NCBI GenBank assembly: GCA_023362775.1 | Contig: JALMGJ010000003.1 | Span: 51,314,416-51,378,415, forward strand | Source of the DNA: Charina bottae | Lineage: Eukaryota > Chordata > Lepidosauria > Squamata > Charinaidae | Reading direction: 5' to 3' | Length of the DNA: 64,000 bases | In this document: positions 25,401 to 40,400 of the stretch, in pieces | Layout: the number at the start of each line of letters is the position of its first letter | How positions within the stretch are numbered: the first letter of the stretch is position 1 | Made by a program: the position numbers and the translations under genes | Notes under the pieces: model-generated | What the model saw: only the letters and a program-made list of their open reading frames with translations | Told to the model about the DNA's origin: nothing | Databases searched by the model: none

Positions 25401-28400
25401 CCCATTCATCCAGCTTTTCTCCTGCTGTTTTTTTTCTTTTTTTGTACTATTTAAACAGCTTTAATCTCATATCTATGTGACTCTGAAAGGAGGTGATCTT
25501 TTAAAAGTTTTTTGTTATACAAGTTTTCCACTTTTAAGATTTGGATGGAATGAAGATTACTTCTAATTGTATTACAAGTGCATGGAATCTTGCAGTTCTA
25601 GTCTTTTTTAAAAAAAACTTAGTTTAGGTTCACTTTGTTTGGCATGCGATCCTGAACTGATAATGTAAGAGAGCCCAGATGGAAAATATAAGTTAATATA
25701 GCAGTGTATCTGTAACTCCTTATTGTTGTTAGCAGTTTTATAAAACTAGTTAAATGAAACTGCACAGTGGAATATACTAATTTCTACAAAACCTTGATTC
25801 TAGCTTCCAAGCCTGTGAAAAAGAAAGATACCAAGGTATGTGCTCTCAAACTGTAGTTTCATGAGATAATCAGAGTGAGAGACGACAAGCAGAACAATGG
25901 GTCAGCACACCAAAACTTGGATTGCTATTGCAAATATCCTTCTTAATGGAGGACACCCCTCTATTTCAAGTTGTGCATCCTATGTGTTATTTTCTGTGTA
26001 TAGCTAACACATAGACAGTAGTGACAGCTAACATGTTAGTGACAGCTAACACATATAATCGTATGTGTTATTTTCTCTCTACAGCTAACACATAGACAGT
26101 AGAACATTAGTAAGTAGTAATGCATCAAATTTCAGCCCTTATTGTTTTGGAACAGGTTATCTTGTTACTTCAGGACAAAATACTTTCTGTTATACTAGAA
26201 CTTTAATCACATTTAGAATAATATACTGTACATGAGGCAGTATTTTACAAAGTATAGCAAATTACTGGCTCTTTTCTCTACATAGCAATTTCATTATTTA
26301 AATCAGATGAACTTAGCCCTAAAGCCACCGTGGTGATAATTTCATGCTATTGGCTTCATCCATCCAGTGTGTTGCATGTTACAATTATATAACCAAAATT
26401 ATATAATATTAACACAATCTAAACATGTCAAATTTAGTCTACCAATAGAAAGGAAAGTTTGTTGAATAAACAGGACAATTCTCAAGCAGTTTTTTTAGTA
26501 AACTAATTACTTTTCTTCCCAAATGTTCCATATGAGAATAGGATGAGCTGAAGCACCTGGCATGTCTACAAGCATTAAAGGAGTGTTTTTGAGAACAAAA
26601 CAAGGGCCTTGAGAAATAATCTGACATTATATATTCCTCCATATAGGTTAAATAAAAATGTTGGCTGTATCCAAATGAGTTATCTTGCATGCAGGTTATT
26701 TCTCTCATAACATTTTTGCCAACCTACTTTTCCTTGTGCATCAAAGGTTGCTCTGGAAGATTGGCTAATGTTTGAAATGACAATCCATTTGGTGTCACGG
26801 ATTAAAGTCAGGAAGGAGAATTTACTTATGTATATTTCTCTGCATGCTTTGGAAACTTTGAGCAGTGTCTTTTGGATTCTGGCCACATTTCACTAGATGG
26901 ACATGGAACACAGATGCAGACCAAGATATTCTTTAAAAGAGTGTTCCTTCAGGTCAATAAAACTATATAAAATATACAAGCCCGACATACCGCTCTGTCC
27001 AATTGTATCGTTACCAGGGACCCCCACATACAACATAGCTAAAGAACTTACAAGAAAACTTGGGCATCTCACAGAGGAGAGCGAATACTCTATCAACTCC
27101 CCACTACAGTGCCTGCAGAAAATCAAAGACCTAAAAATATATGAAGATGAAATTATGGTGTTATTTGATGTCACTGCAGTCTTTACATCCATAGACCCAG
27201 CACTAGCTATTGAATCCATGGCAGCAGTTCTACGCAACACACCTGACCTAACCAGATACACTAAGATCAAAATACTCAGAATCATGGACCTCATCAACCT
27301 CTGCCTCACAACCTACTTTCAGTTTGATGGACAAATATACCAACAAATCAAAGGAACACCTATGGGATCACCACTCTAAGGACTCATAGCAGAGATTGTA
27401 ATGCAACGTCTAGAAAGGATAGCACTCCCATGCATACAACCCAAAGTATGGATCCGGTATGTAGATGACACCTTCGTCATAATAAAAAAGGAACAACTGG
27501 AGGAAACACATGAAACCATCAACAACATCTTCAAAGAAATAAAGTTCACAAGGGAAGAAGAAAACAACAACACACTACCCTTCTTGGACATCCTCATCAG
27601 TAGAGGAAATTATGGCATTCTAGAAACACAAGTCTACCGGAAATCTACCCACACTAACCAAGTGCTCCACTACCAAAGCAATAACCCAACCTCCCACAAG
27701 AGGAGCTGTGTAAGAACACCATTCAGGCGAGCACAAACGCACTGCAGCAACCCAGAACACCAGAAAAAGGAAACATATCATCTATACAGCAACTTCCAGC
27801 AAAATGGATACCCACGCAACTTTATCAAAAAGTGCCTGACCACTCAACCCACCACAGCAAAACCAACAGAAGCTATGAAAAGGATAATGCTGCCATACAT
27901 CAGAAACATCTCAGAAACTACTAATAGACTGTTATAACCACATGGCATCACCGTAGCACATAAACCAACCAAAACCCTTCAGAACATCTTAAGTAACCCA
28001 AAAGACTCAGTAGCCCAAGAAGAAAAAACAGGAGTTATCTACAACATACAGTTTAAGGACTGTAGCAGCCACTATGTAGGACAGATGGGCAGAAGACTAG
28101 CAGAGCGCATCCACGAACACCAACTAGCAGTCAGAAGACATGGTGAAAACTCCTTAATCTCACAACACATGGACAGACTCAACCATACTTTCAAGTGGGA
28201 AACTGAGCATCTTAAACCAAGCCAAATCCAAAAATGCTAGAGAACTCCTGGAAGCTTGGCACTCAGACAAAGCAGCCATCAACAGACACATAGAGGTAAA
28301 CAACATTTACATACCATTCATAAGAGACAATAGAAAAGCCAGAAGACCAGGACACCTCCTTGCCAGCAATCAACACCCAGATATGCAAAGATTAACACCA

Positions 28401-31400
28401 GGATTAGCACCAGAGGAACAATCAAACAGCACAATAGACCCTAATCAAGGAACTATTAACTCAGTCAATCAACCAAGCAGCAAACAACAGCCCAATCAAG
28501 GAACTCCTAAGGGTAGAACAACACCTCCACCAACACAAGCAGGAGAAGCCACGGTATATAAACAGAGAGCAAGTCCCACTCTCTTTTCGCACTGAAGTTG
28601 TTGCCTAGTCTGGCAGTGAAACATCTGCAAGAAAACAAGGCTCAGAGAGCACCAAGGACTCCACAACTAAAGTTTTCTTCTTTGTTTTGTACAGAAGCAA
28701 CCTTATTGCTACAAATAGGTTGAAGGAATATTAAGGCAGGAATATTCAGGGACTATTGCCTAATGTGTTTTTTTTTAAGTCTTTAATAGAAGCATCAAGT
28801 TACACAGCTATATAACTCTATGTCTGGTTAACACAAAAATGATCACAACATTTGAAGAAGGAACAGTTAAATATTCTGAATGGCAAACAGCTCCTAGTAG
28901 AGAATTTCTCAAGGATTTCATTGGTCCTCTGTTATTAGTCTTAGTCTCTTGAAATTCCCTGTCCAATTATCTACAGTGTTGGATATCCTCAAAGTGTAAT
29001 CCTCAGAATATCAAATATATATCACTACCAATTATTTTTCTGTCTTTGTAAAGGGGTAATTCTTATCTTAATTAGTGCTGATTTTCTGATTGGATTATAT
29101 ATGCACAAAACTGTCCTGTAAAGGGTGGTGTGTCTTTCTTGAAAACCTTGAAGGCTCCTGCCCACTTTACTAATTGATGTTACAGAATATCTTTTAACTG
29201 GGAAAATTGAATTGCTAATTTTGAATATGTGAAATAGCTCTATTTCCTTCTTTCCCCTTTGGAATTTTCCACTCATTTAGTGTAGTGTTGCCTTCTCCTG
29301 TTTTTTTGCTTGGGAAAGAAATAGGGCATGCATTTCCCTTTACTTAAAGGTCCTATGAAGTTCAGTGGAATTCACTCTTAGGAATTCAGCTTAGAGAATG
29401 TTTTCTTATGAGGAAAAATGTCTATGCTGTAACATGAGTAGAGAAGGTGCAGGATGGAGACAAATCAAACAGATTTGGGCCTGGACAATGCCTGATCAAA
29501 AATTATTCAGTACTTTATTTAAACTGCTTTGAATTCTATGGTAGAAGAATGTTGAAGTGCTCTGTGTTATATCATGAATTTGGCAAGGAATGTTTTGAAA
29601 GGGCTGTAACCCAGGCAGTGTAATGTGTGCTAACAGATTTGCAGCCCCAGAGGTATATTCATTAAACCCAGAATCAGTGGGAGTGAGAAGAACGTGCCTC
29701 AAGAGGAAACAAATCAGTCTTTCTCTGGAGAAAGATTGACAAAAGATGGAAATCGTGAGTATTTTCTTGTTGCTGCTGCTGCTTTACTCTAAGTTAGGTG
29801 AGGCTTACTCCCTTATACCTCTGCATCCTTAAGATGTCTTGACAAGACCTCCTTTGTATCTCTTGACTTCCTGCCAAGGACTGAAGAATTGATGTTTGTA
29901 TACCTGGGTTGAAAGATGAGATACAATTGCAAGAGCTGGTTTACAATAATGGTGAAGAGTGCGGGTTACAAATAAAAAAGCTCCTAGTTCAGGTCACTTA
30001 GGATGCCAAAAACCAGTCGCTGTGATGCCACATGCAAGTATGCAAGAGTTGGACTTGGCACATATGCCCCCCCCCACTTGCTTTCAAGGAAACAGCCTCC
30101 CTGTGTTTATGAGCTATAAACTAGGCTGGTTACATGTTGTTATCTCTCTTCCAAGTATAAAGTACTATGATGTTAAAGACTAATTCTGCTATTAAATGCT
30201 TATGTAACCCTCACAAAAAAACTATTAGTCTCCCACAGCACGATTGTATGAAAGATAAAAAAAATGGAATGAAGTAATGGGCTTTGGGGAAATGCTTAAG
30301 ATGCTCAAGGACCAAATGGAGATCCTCAAGTATGCTGAATAGCATAAGGGTACTGTAGGAATAAAGCAATTTATTTCTCTCTGAAGGAGAAATATGCAAA
30401 ACCATTTATAGTTCATAGAATCATAGAATTGGAAGGGGTCTTTCAGGTGTTTGTGTACAGCCCTCATCACAATAGCCTAGTAACTAATCTTCCACTCCGT
30501 CCTTCCCGAAGATGGGTCCCTAAAAAGGAATTTGCATTTTTAGCAGTCATAGTACACTGCCAACTCATATACAGTTTTTGATGAAATATAAATCTAAAAT
30601 TCTCACCCCTGTTTGATGAAGAACCATTGATGAGCACATTTAAGTACACTTTTCAAACCAGCTTATATCCACCTAATAATCCTTCCATCCAGTCCTTAGT
30701 TAACTAACTTGCTAATGGGCCATGGGCTACTTTGTCACTTGCTTTGCTGAAGTCAATATGTATTCCCACAGCATTCCCACAATCTAACAAAGTTACTGGA
30801 TTAAAAAATACAATAAGATTAGTATAATAAGACTTGTTATTAGAAAATCCAGGCTAACTTCTAGTAATCACTGGATTGTTTTCAAGGTACTTACAGACTG
30901 ATTGGTTTAAAATGCCTTCAGATATTGACATCAGATTGACTGGTCTATACTTCCCTGGATTCTCATTTCACCCCTTCTGGAAAATGGGGACAATATTTGT
31001 TCACCTCCAGTCATCTGGTACTTCTTCCATTTGCTAGGATTTCTCAATGATAGAAGTAGAGTTTGTTTTTTAGATTACTTTTATTTCCCATTGGAGCTAT
31101 CTTTTGCAGGACAACTACAGTGGTGTAGTAGTTAAGGTGTTGGACTAAGAGCAAAGAGACCCAGGTTTTAGTTCACCCTCAACCAGGAAAGCTCACAGGG
31201 TGACTTTGGGCCAATCACTCAGGTGATTGTTGTGAGGAAAAATAGGAGGGAACATTTTGTACACCACTTGTACAAGAGGAGACATAAATCTATTGAATAA
31301 GTAAATAAATAAACTATTCTAGTTTCAAAATTTGGACTTATCAATGTCTCTGAACAAATTTAACTGGAAAGGGCAGATTTAATTTATCTCATATGTTCTT

Positions 31401-34400
31401 GGAATATGCTTTTGTCTTTGGGAGGAGGTTGGTACTGTATGGACAGTGAAAAAGAAGGAAAGGTACCAGATTCATCAGCTGCATTACTTTATAACAGTAT
31501 TTCACATCCTTGGCAACTTTAAGATGTGTGGACTTCAATTCCCAAATTCCCCAGCCAGCACGCTTTATAGCCACTGAGTTCTGTGATGTAAGTGTCACTT
31601 TGAAGGATTGCTTCAGTCCACTGGTAATATAGATGGACAATCATGGCAAAAATGTTGGCTGCTTTTCCCTTGATGGTATATTTTGGGGGAGCATGCATAG
31701 GAAAACAGATGCACTCTTCATAGCTTTCTCTTGGATCTTCAGAATGCCATGTTGCAGTTTCAGCATTTAGGCATTTTACTCTTTATATATATGTTAAGGA
31801 AAGCTTGAAACAAGAATTCTGCTCCAGTTTCAGATGACTATGTATGCCTGGAGTCCTTGAAAACAGATGAAGGGAAACGGAGCCCAGATCTAAGAACTGC
31901 TAAATTGGAGCAAGCTGCGGAGGGAGTGTACGATGATGTGGAAGGAATAGAGAGAGACCTGTGAGTGTTTCATAGACATCTAGGAATTACATGTAGATTT
32001 AAGCTTTTGAAAAATTGAGACCCTTAAAATCTGAAATGTACGTTTAACATTACTCTTTTGAAAATGTTCCATTACAGACAATCTTCTGATGCCTACAGAT
32101 CATTTGCTTTAGATTCCAGTAAGTATGAAAATAACACTTCTTACAGAACAAAGTGGAGGTGGCTATATAACTATTGAAAGAAGTCATTGGCTGATTGTGA
32201 TCCATTCAATGGGATTATATGTCTGTCTGTTCTCTTTCTCACCACAGCAAACTATTCTAGGAATAAAGCTTTTTCCCCCTTTTCTCACTCTACTAAATAT
32301 CTAGAGTTTATGTGGAGTTGTTAGTCCTCAAAGCCTGAGTAATATATTCTGTCTTTTCCCAGTCTGAACTCTCCACTTTGCTCCTTAAACTAGCTCTGCT
32401 CTTGTCAGTGCATGTGGAGGGATGATTAGTTGCTTTTCCCATTTTTTTCTTAGTATATTATTCATTTCTTTCTCCCTTGTTTCAGAGGAAAGACATATGG
32501 GTCTCTTCGAACTCATCCTCATTTTGTTAGGTTAGGCTGATTGATAGTAACTGGCCCAAGATGGCTTAGTAAACCGTGTGGCTAAGCAGGTCATGCTTTT
32601 TACTGACAATCTTATTTGAAGCATCCTCAGTTAAAATCTCTGAAGGTTGAAGTTGTACAGTCAAATTAAAAAATCACCCTTAATGACACATTGACTTTCA
32701 ATGATAGTACTCATTCCACATGGGGTGGCTAAGTTATGGTCACTGAATTTTTAATGTTGATTTATGTGAACTTTCCTCGTCAGGAGCAGTCATGGTTTTG
32801 AACTCACCTTTGATTCAGTTAATTTATAGACTCTTAGTTATTGGTTGGTTGGTTTTATAGTATTCATAACCGGCCCCAATCCAAAAGCTCTAGGTGGCAT
32901 AGCACAAAATGGGTCTGTATGTGTAAATCGTCTTTTTTTAAAAAAATCCAAACTAATTCCTCGCTCAGCCATGAAATTTACTTGATGATCCTAGTTGACT
33001 CACTAAGAAGATTTGAGTACTGTTAAGATAAAAACGAGATCACGTCTGGGCTATTCTGAGCCCCTTGGAAGGAAGGAAGGATATGAGTGCAACAGATAAT
33101 AAAGCCCAGAAATTAAAATATACAAGAACATGAAATAATCTGCTAGTTAGATTAATAATTCTTTGGGGTTAACCTTTCAGGTGATTTCTCTTCCCAGTTC
33201 TATCCTAGCATATGCTACAGGATTGCCTCAATTTGGGACAGTTACAGGAAACAATAAAAGCTACAAAGTTGTAGAATCTTAAATCATATTCTTTTGACAT
33301 ATTTTTGAATAGAAAACACGTGCTTGTTTTCATTCCACACTCTGGTTCATAGTGCTCCATATTTTAGAGTCTCTTGAAGTTTGGAAGTCTGTTTTGTTTA
33401 ATTCAGGCACTGCTCTTGGATATTTCAAAAAGAGCTTGGTTAGGTTATTAATGAAGTGCAATAAATGGATGATAGAACAATTTAACATTTTTGCTATATT
33501 CCCAAATGGCTTCTTTTCTTACTAATACTAAATTGTTGGCAATGGGTTGTTTAGCCACAAATACTGCTTTTTATTGCTTTACATTTCAGATGATACCTAT
33601 GAAGAAACATATGAGGATATTCAAAGTGAAGTTCAAAGTGAAGGTTATAATTCGGCCAAATCAGAGTGAGTAGGTATTTTTTGACTGGTTGTCTGAACTT
33701 TTAGTCCTTTGTATGACTGCATGCCTTGGCCTTTTTATATACAGTTGAGGGGGAAATTGGTGCTTTTTGCTATGGGCACACTCAAAAAGGAGCTGGATTT
33801 AGTCCTGTCTTCTTGGCAATGGTCAAATATGTTTACTGTGTTGCTACATTCCGTTTTTAGAGTATATGAAATATTATAGAATCATACAGTTGTAAGGAAT
33901 CTTAGATGCCATCCCATCCAACTCCCTGCTTGGTGTATGATCCACTATATTATCTCCAATGGATGACTATCCAGACTCTACAGTATTTGAAGACCTCCAG
34001 TAAGAAGAACTCACCACTTAATGCAGGAACCTGTTCCACTGGTTGGCTGCTTGTACAGTCAGAAAGTTCCTCCTGATGCTTAGTAGCCATATTCTATGTA
34101 CTACTTTAGAATATCAGTGGAACAGACTAGGCCAAAATTTCCTGACCTGGTACCCATTAGATGTATTGGAATAACTGCTTACAGAATACCTAACCAGCAT
34201 GGGCCAACAGAAAACCTTTAACCCAATTTTGGGAGCCTAAGGCAGAATGCCATATTACCTGAAATAGTCTGGGCTATCCTTCCCTACACTGATGGCCTTT
34301 GGATAATTTGGAATTGACACGTCCCCCGCCACCGCCAATCCCCAGCCAGCATGGCCAAAAAAGAATCTTTATCTAATAACTTAGTGGTTAAACTTAAGCT

Positions 34401-37400
34401 CAGAACTAACTTCTACCCTAATAGCAAATTAGAAACAATTGCTTTTAGTAATTATCTATCTTCTCTCCCATCTTGCCCTCCCAGAATTTCTAGAAAAGGA
34501 ATTATTCATTCCAGGAATTATAAAAGGTGGGTGTTCCTCAGAGTAATAATGCTAGAATATAGGCGCTTCTTCTGACTTGTTTTGGTGCCAACATGGAACA
34601 TGGTTGTTGATGTATGGGAAGAATGAACTCCAAACAGTCTGTCTTCTGCTTTTACATATGAAGGTTTTCTTTCAGTGTGTATCTACTTTAGTGTTAACCA
34701 GATGCTGAAGCACAAAGAAGTTGTTGAAATTAAAATGGTCTTTGCTCTGTCCTAGCCTGAATTCCTTTAGGAGATGCCCTAAAATTGTCTGCCTCTGATC
34801 CACATTTAGATTCACACAGCATCTGTTCCTCTAATGTTTTGTAAAGAAATTCTAGAGAAGCAGCAATTACATGTTGGGGTGGTGCCAGATGCCACAAAGT
34901 TCTCGTATTTTCTTTTTCCAACTTCACATTCATAAACAAAGACAATGGATAAATGGACATATGTATGGCATCTTCACTTTGTTATTTGTTAATATCTCAT
35001 TTTTTGTTCTAGAGATATCAAAGTTGAAAAACTCAAGGGATTTGGAAAATTTTTCAAAGGAAAATTCAAAATAAAAAATGCACACATGAAAGATAATTTT
35101 CGGTATGTAATGTATTATTATTATTATTCCAATAGTAGAGAATATATGTAGCTCGGGATTGAGCTGTTGGGTTCTTGGTGTTCCTAATCAAGGAACCATC
35201 AAGTAAGAAGCCACATTGCAAGCACGACTGGCAGGGCAAGCTACTGTATATAAACAACCAGCAAACTTCAATATTGCATGCATTGATGATCTTACCTAGC
35301 CTGGTAATGAAACATCTGCAATAAAACAACCAATCTCGGAGAACACCAAGAACAACAACAACAACAACTCCTCCATAAAAGGCAGCTCTTGATTAATTTA
35401 AAGTGGCTGTCCCTGATTTCATTCCATTTTGGTCACTGCAGTGGCTGATGAACCTTTGCAATGCTGGGATACTGCAATACAAATCACAGCGCTGTGAAGG
35501 TTACAACTTCTTAATTGCTAGTCCAGTAATAGCAGGTGCGTCACTGAAATATAAATGGACAGCAATGCAAAAGCTTTTAATACATTTACAGAATGGCAAG
35601 GTGATCATTCTAAACAAGGACTTTCCCTTCCATCCTACCTAGATTGAGTGGAAAGGGCAGAAATGTTAGTGAATGAGGAGCAACATTAAGCTGAAGGAGA
35701 AAATGGTAGATGGCATGTGAACAAACCTTTCATCTCTCAAAATTCAAACATGGATCCTGAGGGTTGCTTAACTGCATTTTTTGCTCTTGGTATTGGCCAC
35801 AAATAAGCCTGACACTTGGTAACATTTAGCTTTTGGCTTTATGCTTGTCTGTATGCAGTTTGGGATGCTGGAAGAAGAAAGTGGTCATATTTATATGCAA
35901 GGAATCTGAACTGCATTGCTTAGCTCTTCCTCTCTTGGCTTATGTTTAATTAACTGTACTCAGTCCTTGATGCCCAGTTTTCTATTAATATTGAGGACGT
36001 GACCAGGAAATGTTAAGGTCACTTCTGAGACCCTAAAGTTGTTCTGTCAACAGGTATATTACATTAATCCAGATAGCTGTCCAGATGTCCAGATAACATC
36101 TGAACTGAAAATGTCTGGCAGCTCCCCTTTCTAGCATTTGGGAGAAGAGGAGGAGGTTGATAATGTTGAATATTTCCATATTAAAAGATAAGCAGTGATT
36201 ATTTTGTAATTCTTTGGGAGCAGCACTCAGCAGCCACCGTAATTCAAGATGCAGTTCATGGAGTGTATCATGTTGCTGTCTCACCTTAGAGACTTCCCAG
36301 CCATGTGGGTTTGAAGGCCACACATCTGGAGAATGGCTGAATAGGAGAAGGTTACTATAATGTCATTCATGAAATAAATACCTAATTCTTATTTGGCGGT
36401 TTGAGTGTTAAGCTGCCCTCTACTGCATGTGTATTTTTTGGTCCGGATTTCTTTTTTCATCTGTTACATATTGCTGGTTTATTTGAGATTAGAGATTAAT
36501 ATGCTAGTATTAAGTTCCATTCCCCTTTTCCTGTTTACTTCCATTAGTCCTGAGATCTGAGAAAGTGCTCTCTGGTTGAATATTTCCCTAAATTTTATGA
36601 ACAAACCTCAGTTGAAACCATGCTTCTTCTCTAGGCTCCAAAAGAGTGTAATGCATTTCAGATATGTAAATGTGCTACTTTCAGGAGTTTATAACAAAAA
36701 TACTGGTGAAGTTCAAGCTTTTCTATTGGTCCAACTTTTCTCCTTTTTTTTCAGTGTGATTTTTTCTACCCATAGCTTTTTTATTCAACAGAGGTTTGTT
36801 CAGTCACTTAATCTCCAAAATATAATGGGAAGAGGTGTGTATGCTAATTCCTGTTAAAAACCTGTGTACATGTGCAGCCAAATATTGTTACTTATAAACC
36901 ATGCTGAAATACACATTTGTTTTATTTGTCCTCTGCAGCAATCTTTCCCATTCTGTACCAAACCTAGGTAAGTTTATATGTCTAATAGATAAACTGACTT
37001 CCTCTTGAAATAACATTTTTGGTCCTGGCGTGTCTTAGATGCTTTGGGATAGGCAGATCATATGGCACCCCTCTTTCTATTTTGCAATTATCAATGGAAA
37101 ATATAGTACCTGTTTAAAACACTGCCTCTTATTTGTAACAGATCATTCTTTATGGTCAAGTTCAGCCAAGGACAACTTTTGGCATGTCTCCCATTGCTAG
37201 TCTCTAGCTCTACGGATTCAGTCTGTATAAGAGTAAATTAGCCCTGTATTTACTCTTTTACACACTGAATCTGTAGAGCTGCTTCAGACCGGCTAGATCC
37301 TGAATTCTCAGAAGTTACAGCTTTCTTAATTATTTTAAAGCGTATTACATAGCCATTATTCTTTTAGGAATTCACTTCCAAGGTGAGAAATTCTTTAGGA

Positions 37401-40400
37401 GATGAACAACAATTGTGCCAGAGTCCTACAAGGAAGTCACTTGGGGTTTCAAAAGTGGCTTTGGTCCCTTTATGTATTCAAAGGCTATTCATTTTCTGGG
37501 ATGCCCTGTAACTTTTTAGAGGTTGGTGTTTGAGTTTGCCTATTTCCTACTGTTACTCCATTCCTTTTTCCTTTCATGTTGTGTTTACTAGACTATAAGG
37601 TTCTAGATCAGAGCTTTCCAAACTTTTCATGTTGGTGACACACTTTTTAGACATGCATCATTTTGCGACACACTCTTACAGCAGGGCACAAGGCAGGCAC
37701 TAGGACCTGCGTAGAATCACAGCAGGTTTGGAGGCACAAGGCAGGCACTAGAACCTGCGCAGAATCCTGGCAGGGCAGGTTTGGAGGCAGCAAGGCACAA
37801 GGCAGGCACTAGGACCTGCGCGGAATCCTGGCAGGGCAGGTTTGGAGGCAGCAAGGCACAAGGCAGGCACTAGGACCTGCGCGGAATCCTGGCAGGGCAG
37901 GTTTGGAGGTAGCAAGCCACAAGGCAGGCACTAGGACCTGAGTGGAGTCCTGGCAGGGCAGGTTTGGAGGCAGCAAGGCACAAGGCAGGCACTAGAACCT
38001 GCGCGGAATCCTGGTAGGGCTCAGAGGCAGCAGCAGCCACGACACACCCAGACACTGCAGCCGACACACTAACATGTCCCGACACACAGTTTGGAAAGCT
38101 CTGTTCTAGATGTTTCTCTTTTTTTAATTCTGGGAAATTGTAGACGGTTAATAATCATGCCCTCTGGTTTTAATTGCAGATGTTATGGCCCAGGAAAGCA
38201 TTATGTATGATGACATTGACACAGAACAAAATGATACAAAGTAGGTAAAATAATAGTCATAAAGCTATTTTCCTCTCCTATCTAAAATTTCTCATGCCAA
38301 TAATATTTTCTTCAGATCTGTAAATTATAACACTATCCTTAAAGTGTATGATAATTTCACTGGCTAACTAAATGTACAATGCAATATTAAGGCTAATTGA
38401 CTAAGTGATTATGTACTATCAAGTCAGAATTGACTCTTAGTGGCCACATAGATAGATTTTCTCCATGATGATCTGTCCCTAACTTGGTTCTTCAGGTTTT
38501 CCAACAGTGTACCCATTCTGGTCATCCTCTTCTTCTCTTTCCTTCCACCTTTCCCAGCATCAGAGCCTTTTCCAGAGAGCTAGGTCTTCACATAATGTGT
38601 CTGAAGTAAGATAACTTGAGCTTGGTCATTTGTGCCTTGAGTGAGAACTCTGGATTGATTTAATGGAGCAGAAAGAAAATGTTGTTACCTGAATGAAAGA
38701 AAACTAATCATTATACTTTTTATAAAAAGCTAATGTAAACTAAATGAAACCAAATTTAATTTCTGTCATGGCTCCACCGACTTTTTGGGAGTGCAGCCTT
38801 CACCATGCAACTGCAAAACCTAATGTGGCCTTCAGCCCAGAAAAGATATGCATCTCTGGTTATGGGTTAGCTTGTTGTGTGAATCAGTTGTGGTTTATTC
38901 AGCAAACTTGAATTAAGCTGGAAAATTCCGAGCAGGCCCTTTGGTTGGCTGTATGGAACTGAGTACAAACAATAATGTGTGGTAACTTTGTTTATTGGTG
39001 GGCACTATGGCTCAGTGAATAAAGACACTGCAGGTGATATATGTCAGCATTGATAATAAAACTGAAGTAGTTCTTCAGCAGCATGAGAATAATTGAGTAT
39101 TAAACGCATTTGTGTGGGGGATGGCATGCTTTGGAGTCAAAAGGCTGTGTGGAATTCAAATAGCATTTTAATTCTAGCATCAGCTTTTTGCTTGCATAAA
39201 AATAAAATCCCTTGTAACTTTCCGGCTGGGTGAAAGCTGCTTGGTGCTCTGCTTGCAACCTATTGAACTACAGGTCTGGGTAGTGCTGTAACTACATGAT
39301 TCCTATTCGAAAATGGTTTTGTGATTCAGTGGTGCATGAAATGAGGCCTGTTGTGTGGTATCTTAGTTGATCGTGCTGGTACTCATTGTCTCTCTGGAAC
39401 CTCAGCATTTTGTGACATCCCTGACATTAGGAAACCATGTTCTCTCCCCCTCTCCTTTTTCAAGAGAGGAGAATATTTGCCATAAAACTGGACATTAAAT
39501 TTTCTTTTGTTGAAAAGGAGAGAGAGAAAGAAACAACAATGATGCAGAAAGGCAACAAAGAACATATTGGGTACATTTATTATTGGAGGGATGGAACTTT
39601 CTAAAAAAATATTATTTACATTTCTATTATTTATGTGAGAAGCAAAACATAAAGTGGTACACAACATTTAAAAGATCAAAAAGCTGTTCAGCAGAAGCTT
39701 TTTACTGTGGCATGACATTTCAAGCTGAAATCTTATGTCTTTAACAACACAAAGGTGGAAGATCTGGGTGAGAGGTCCGAGAAGCTCCATCATAATGCCC
39801 AAATGAATATTCAGGGATATTGATTCTGAGTTAGGGTGATCTGCAGTAGCCAAACCATAGTTCAATTTACCATAATCGAAATTGGAACCAGCCGGTACCT
39901 TGCTTCCTCTGCCTTGGGGGCAGAGCTTAACACACGGAAGGAATTGACTGTAGCTGAGCAGTTCAGGAAGCTAACATTTGGGGGAGAGATCTATCTTCTT
40001 ACTAGCAATGTGCCTTCGGGCACACAGTTGATTTGTTCAGTTTACTGTTAGCTCGGGAAAAAGTTAGGTGCATGGCTTCAAGGTCATTTGAGGATCTTTC
40101 CAGATAATGGCACCTGGTCTATGATGTAGTTTTGGCAACCCCACTCTGAATAATCCTGATTTTTCCCCCCCATGATTCTCATATGTCCATTTGCTAGATT
40201 TATTCTGTATATGTGTCTTTCTTAGCAGCCCTTGTCCCAGAAACCCCTTTAAAGTCAAGAAATACATTTTAGAAAAGAATAACAAGATGACAAAGGAGGA
40301 ACAATTGTTTAGAGATAGATTTATGGTAAGTTTCTGCTTCTTTTAAATAGCTTGGAAGATGTTGGCATGGTTACTGTTGTGTGTATGATATATGAAAATA

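Noticed and set aside
37680..38030. Regular repeats resembling a CRISPR array
   Set aside because: Units are contiguous and similar over their whole length, with no unique spacers, and sit inside a hAT MITE in a vertebrate genome.
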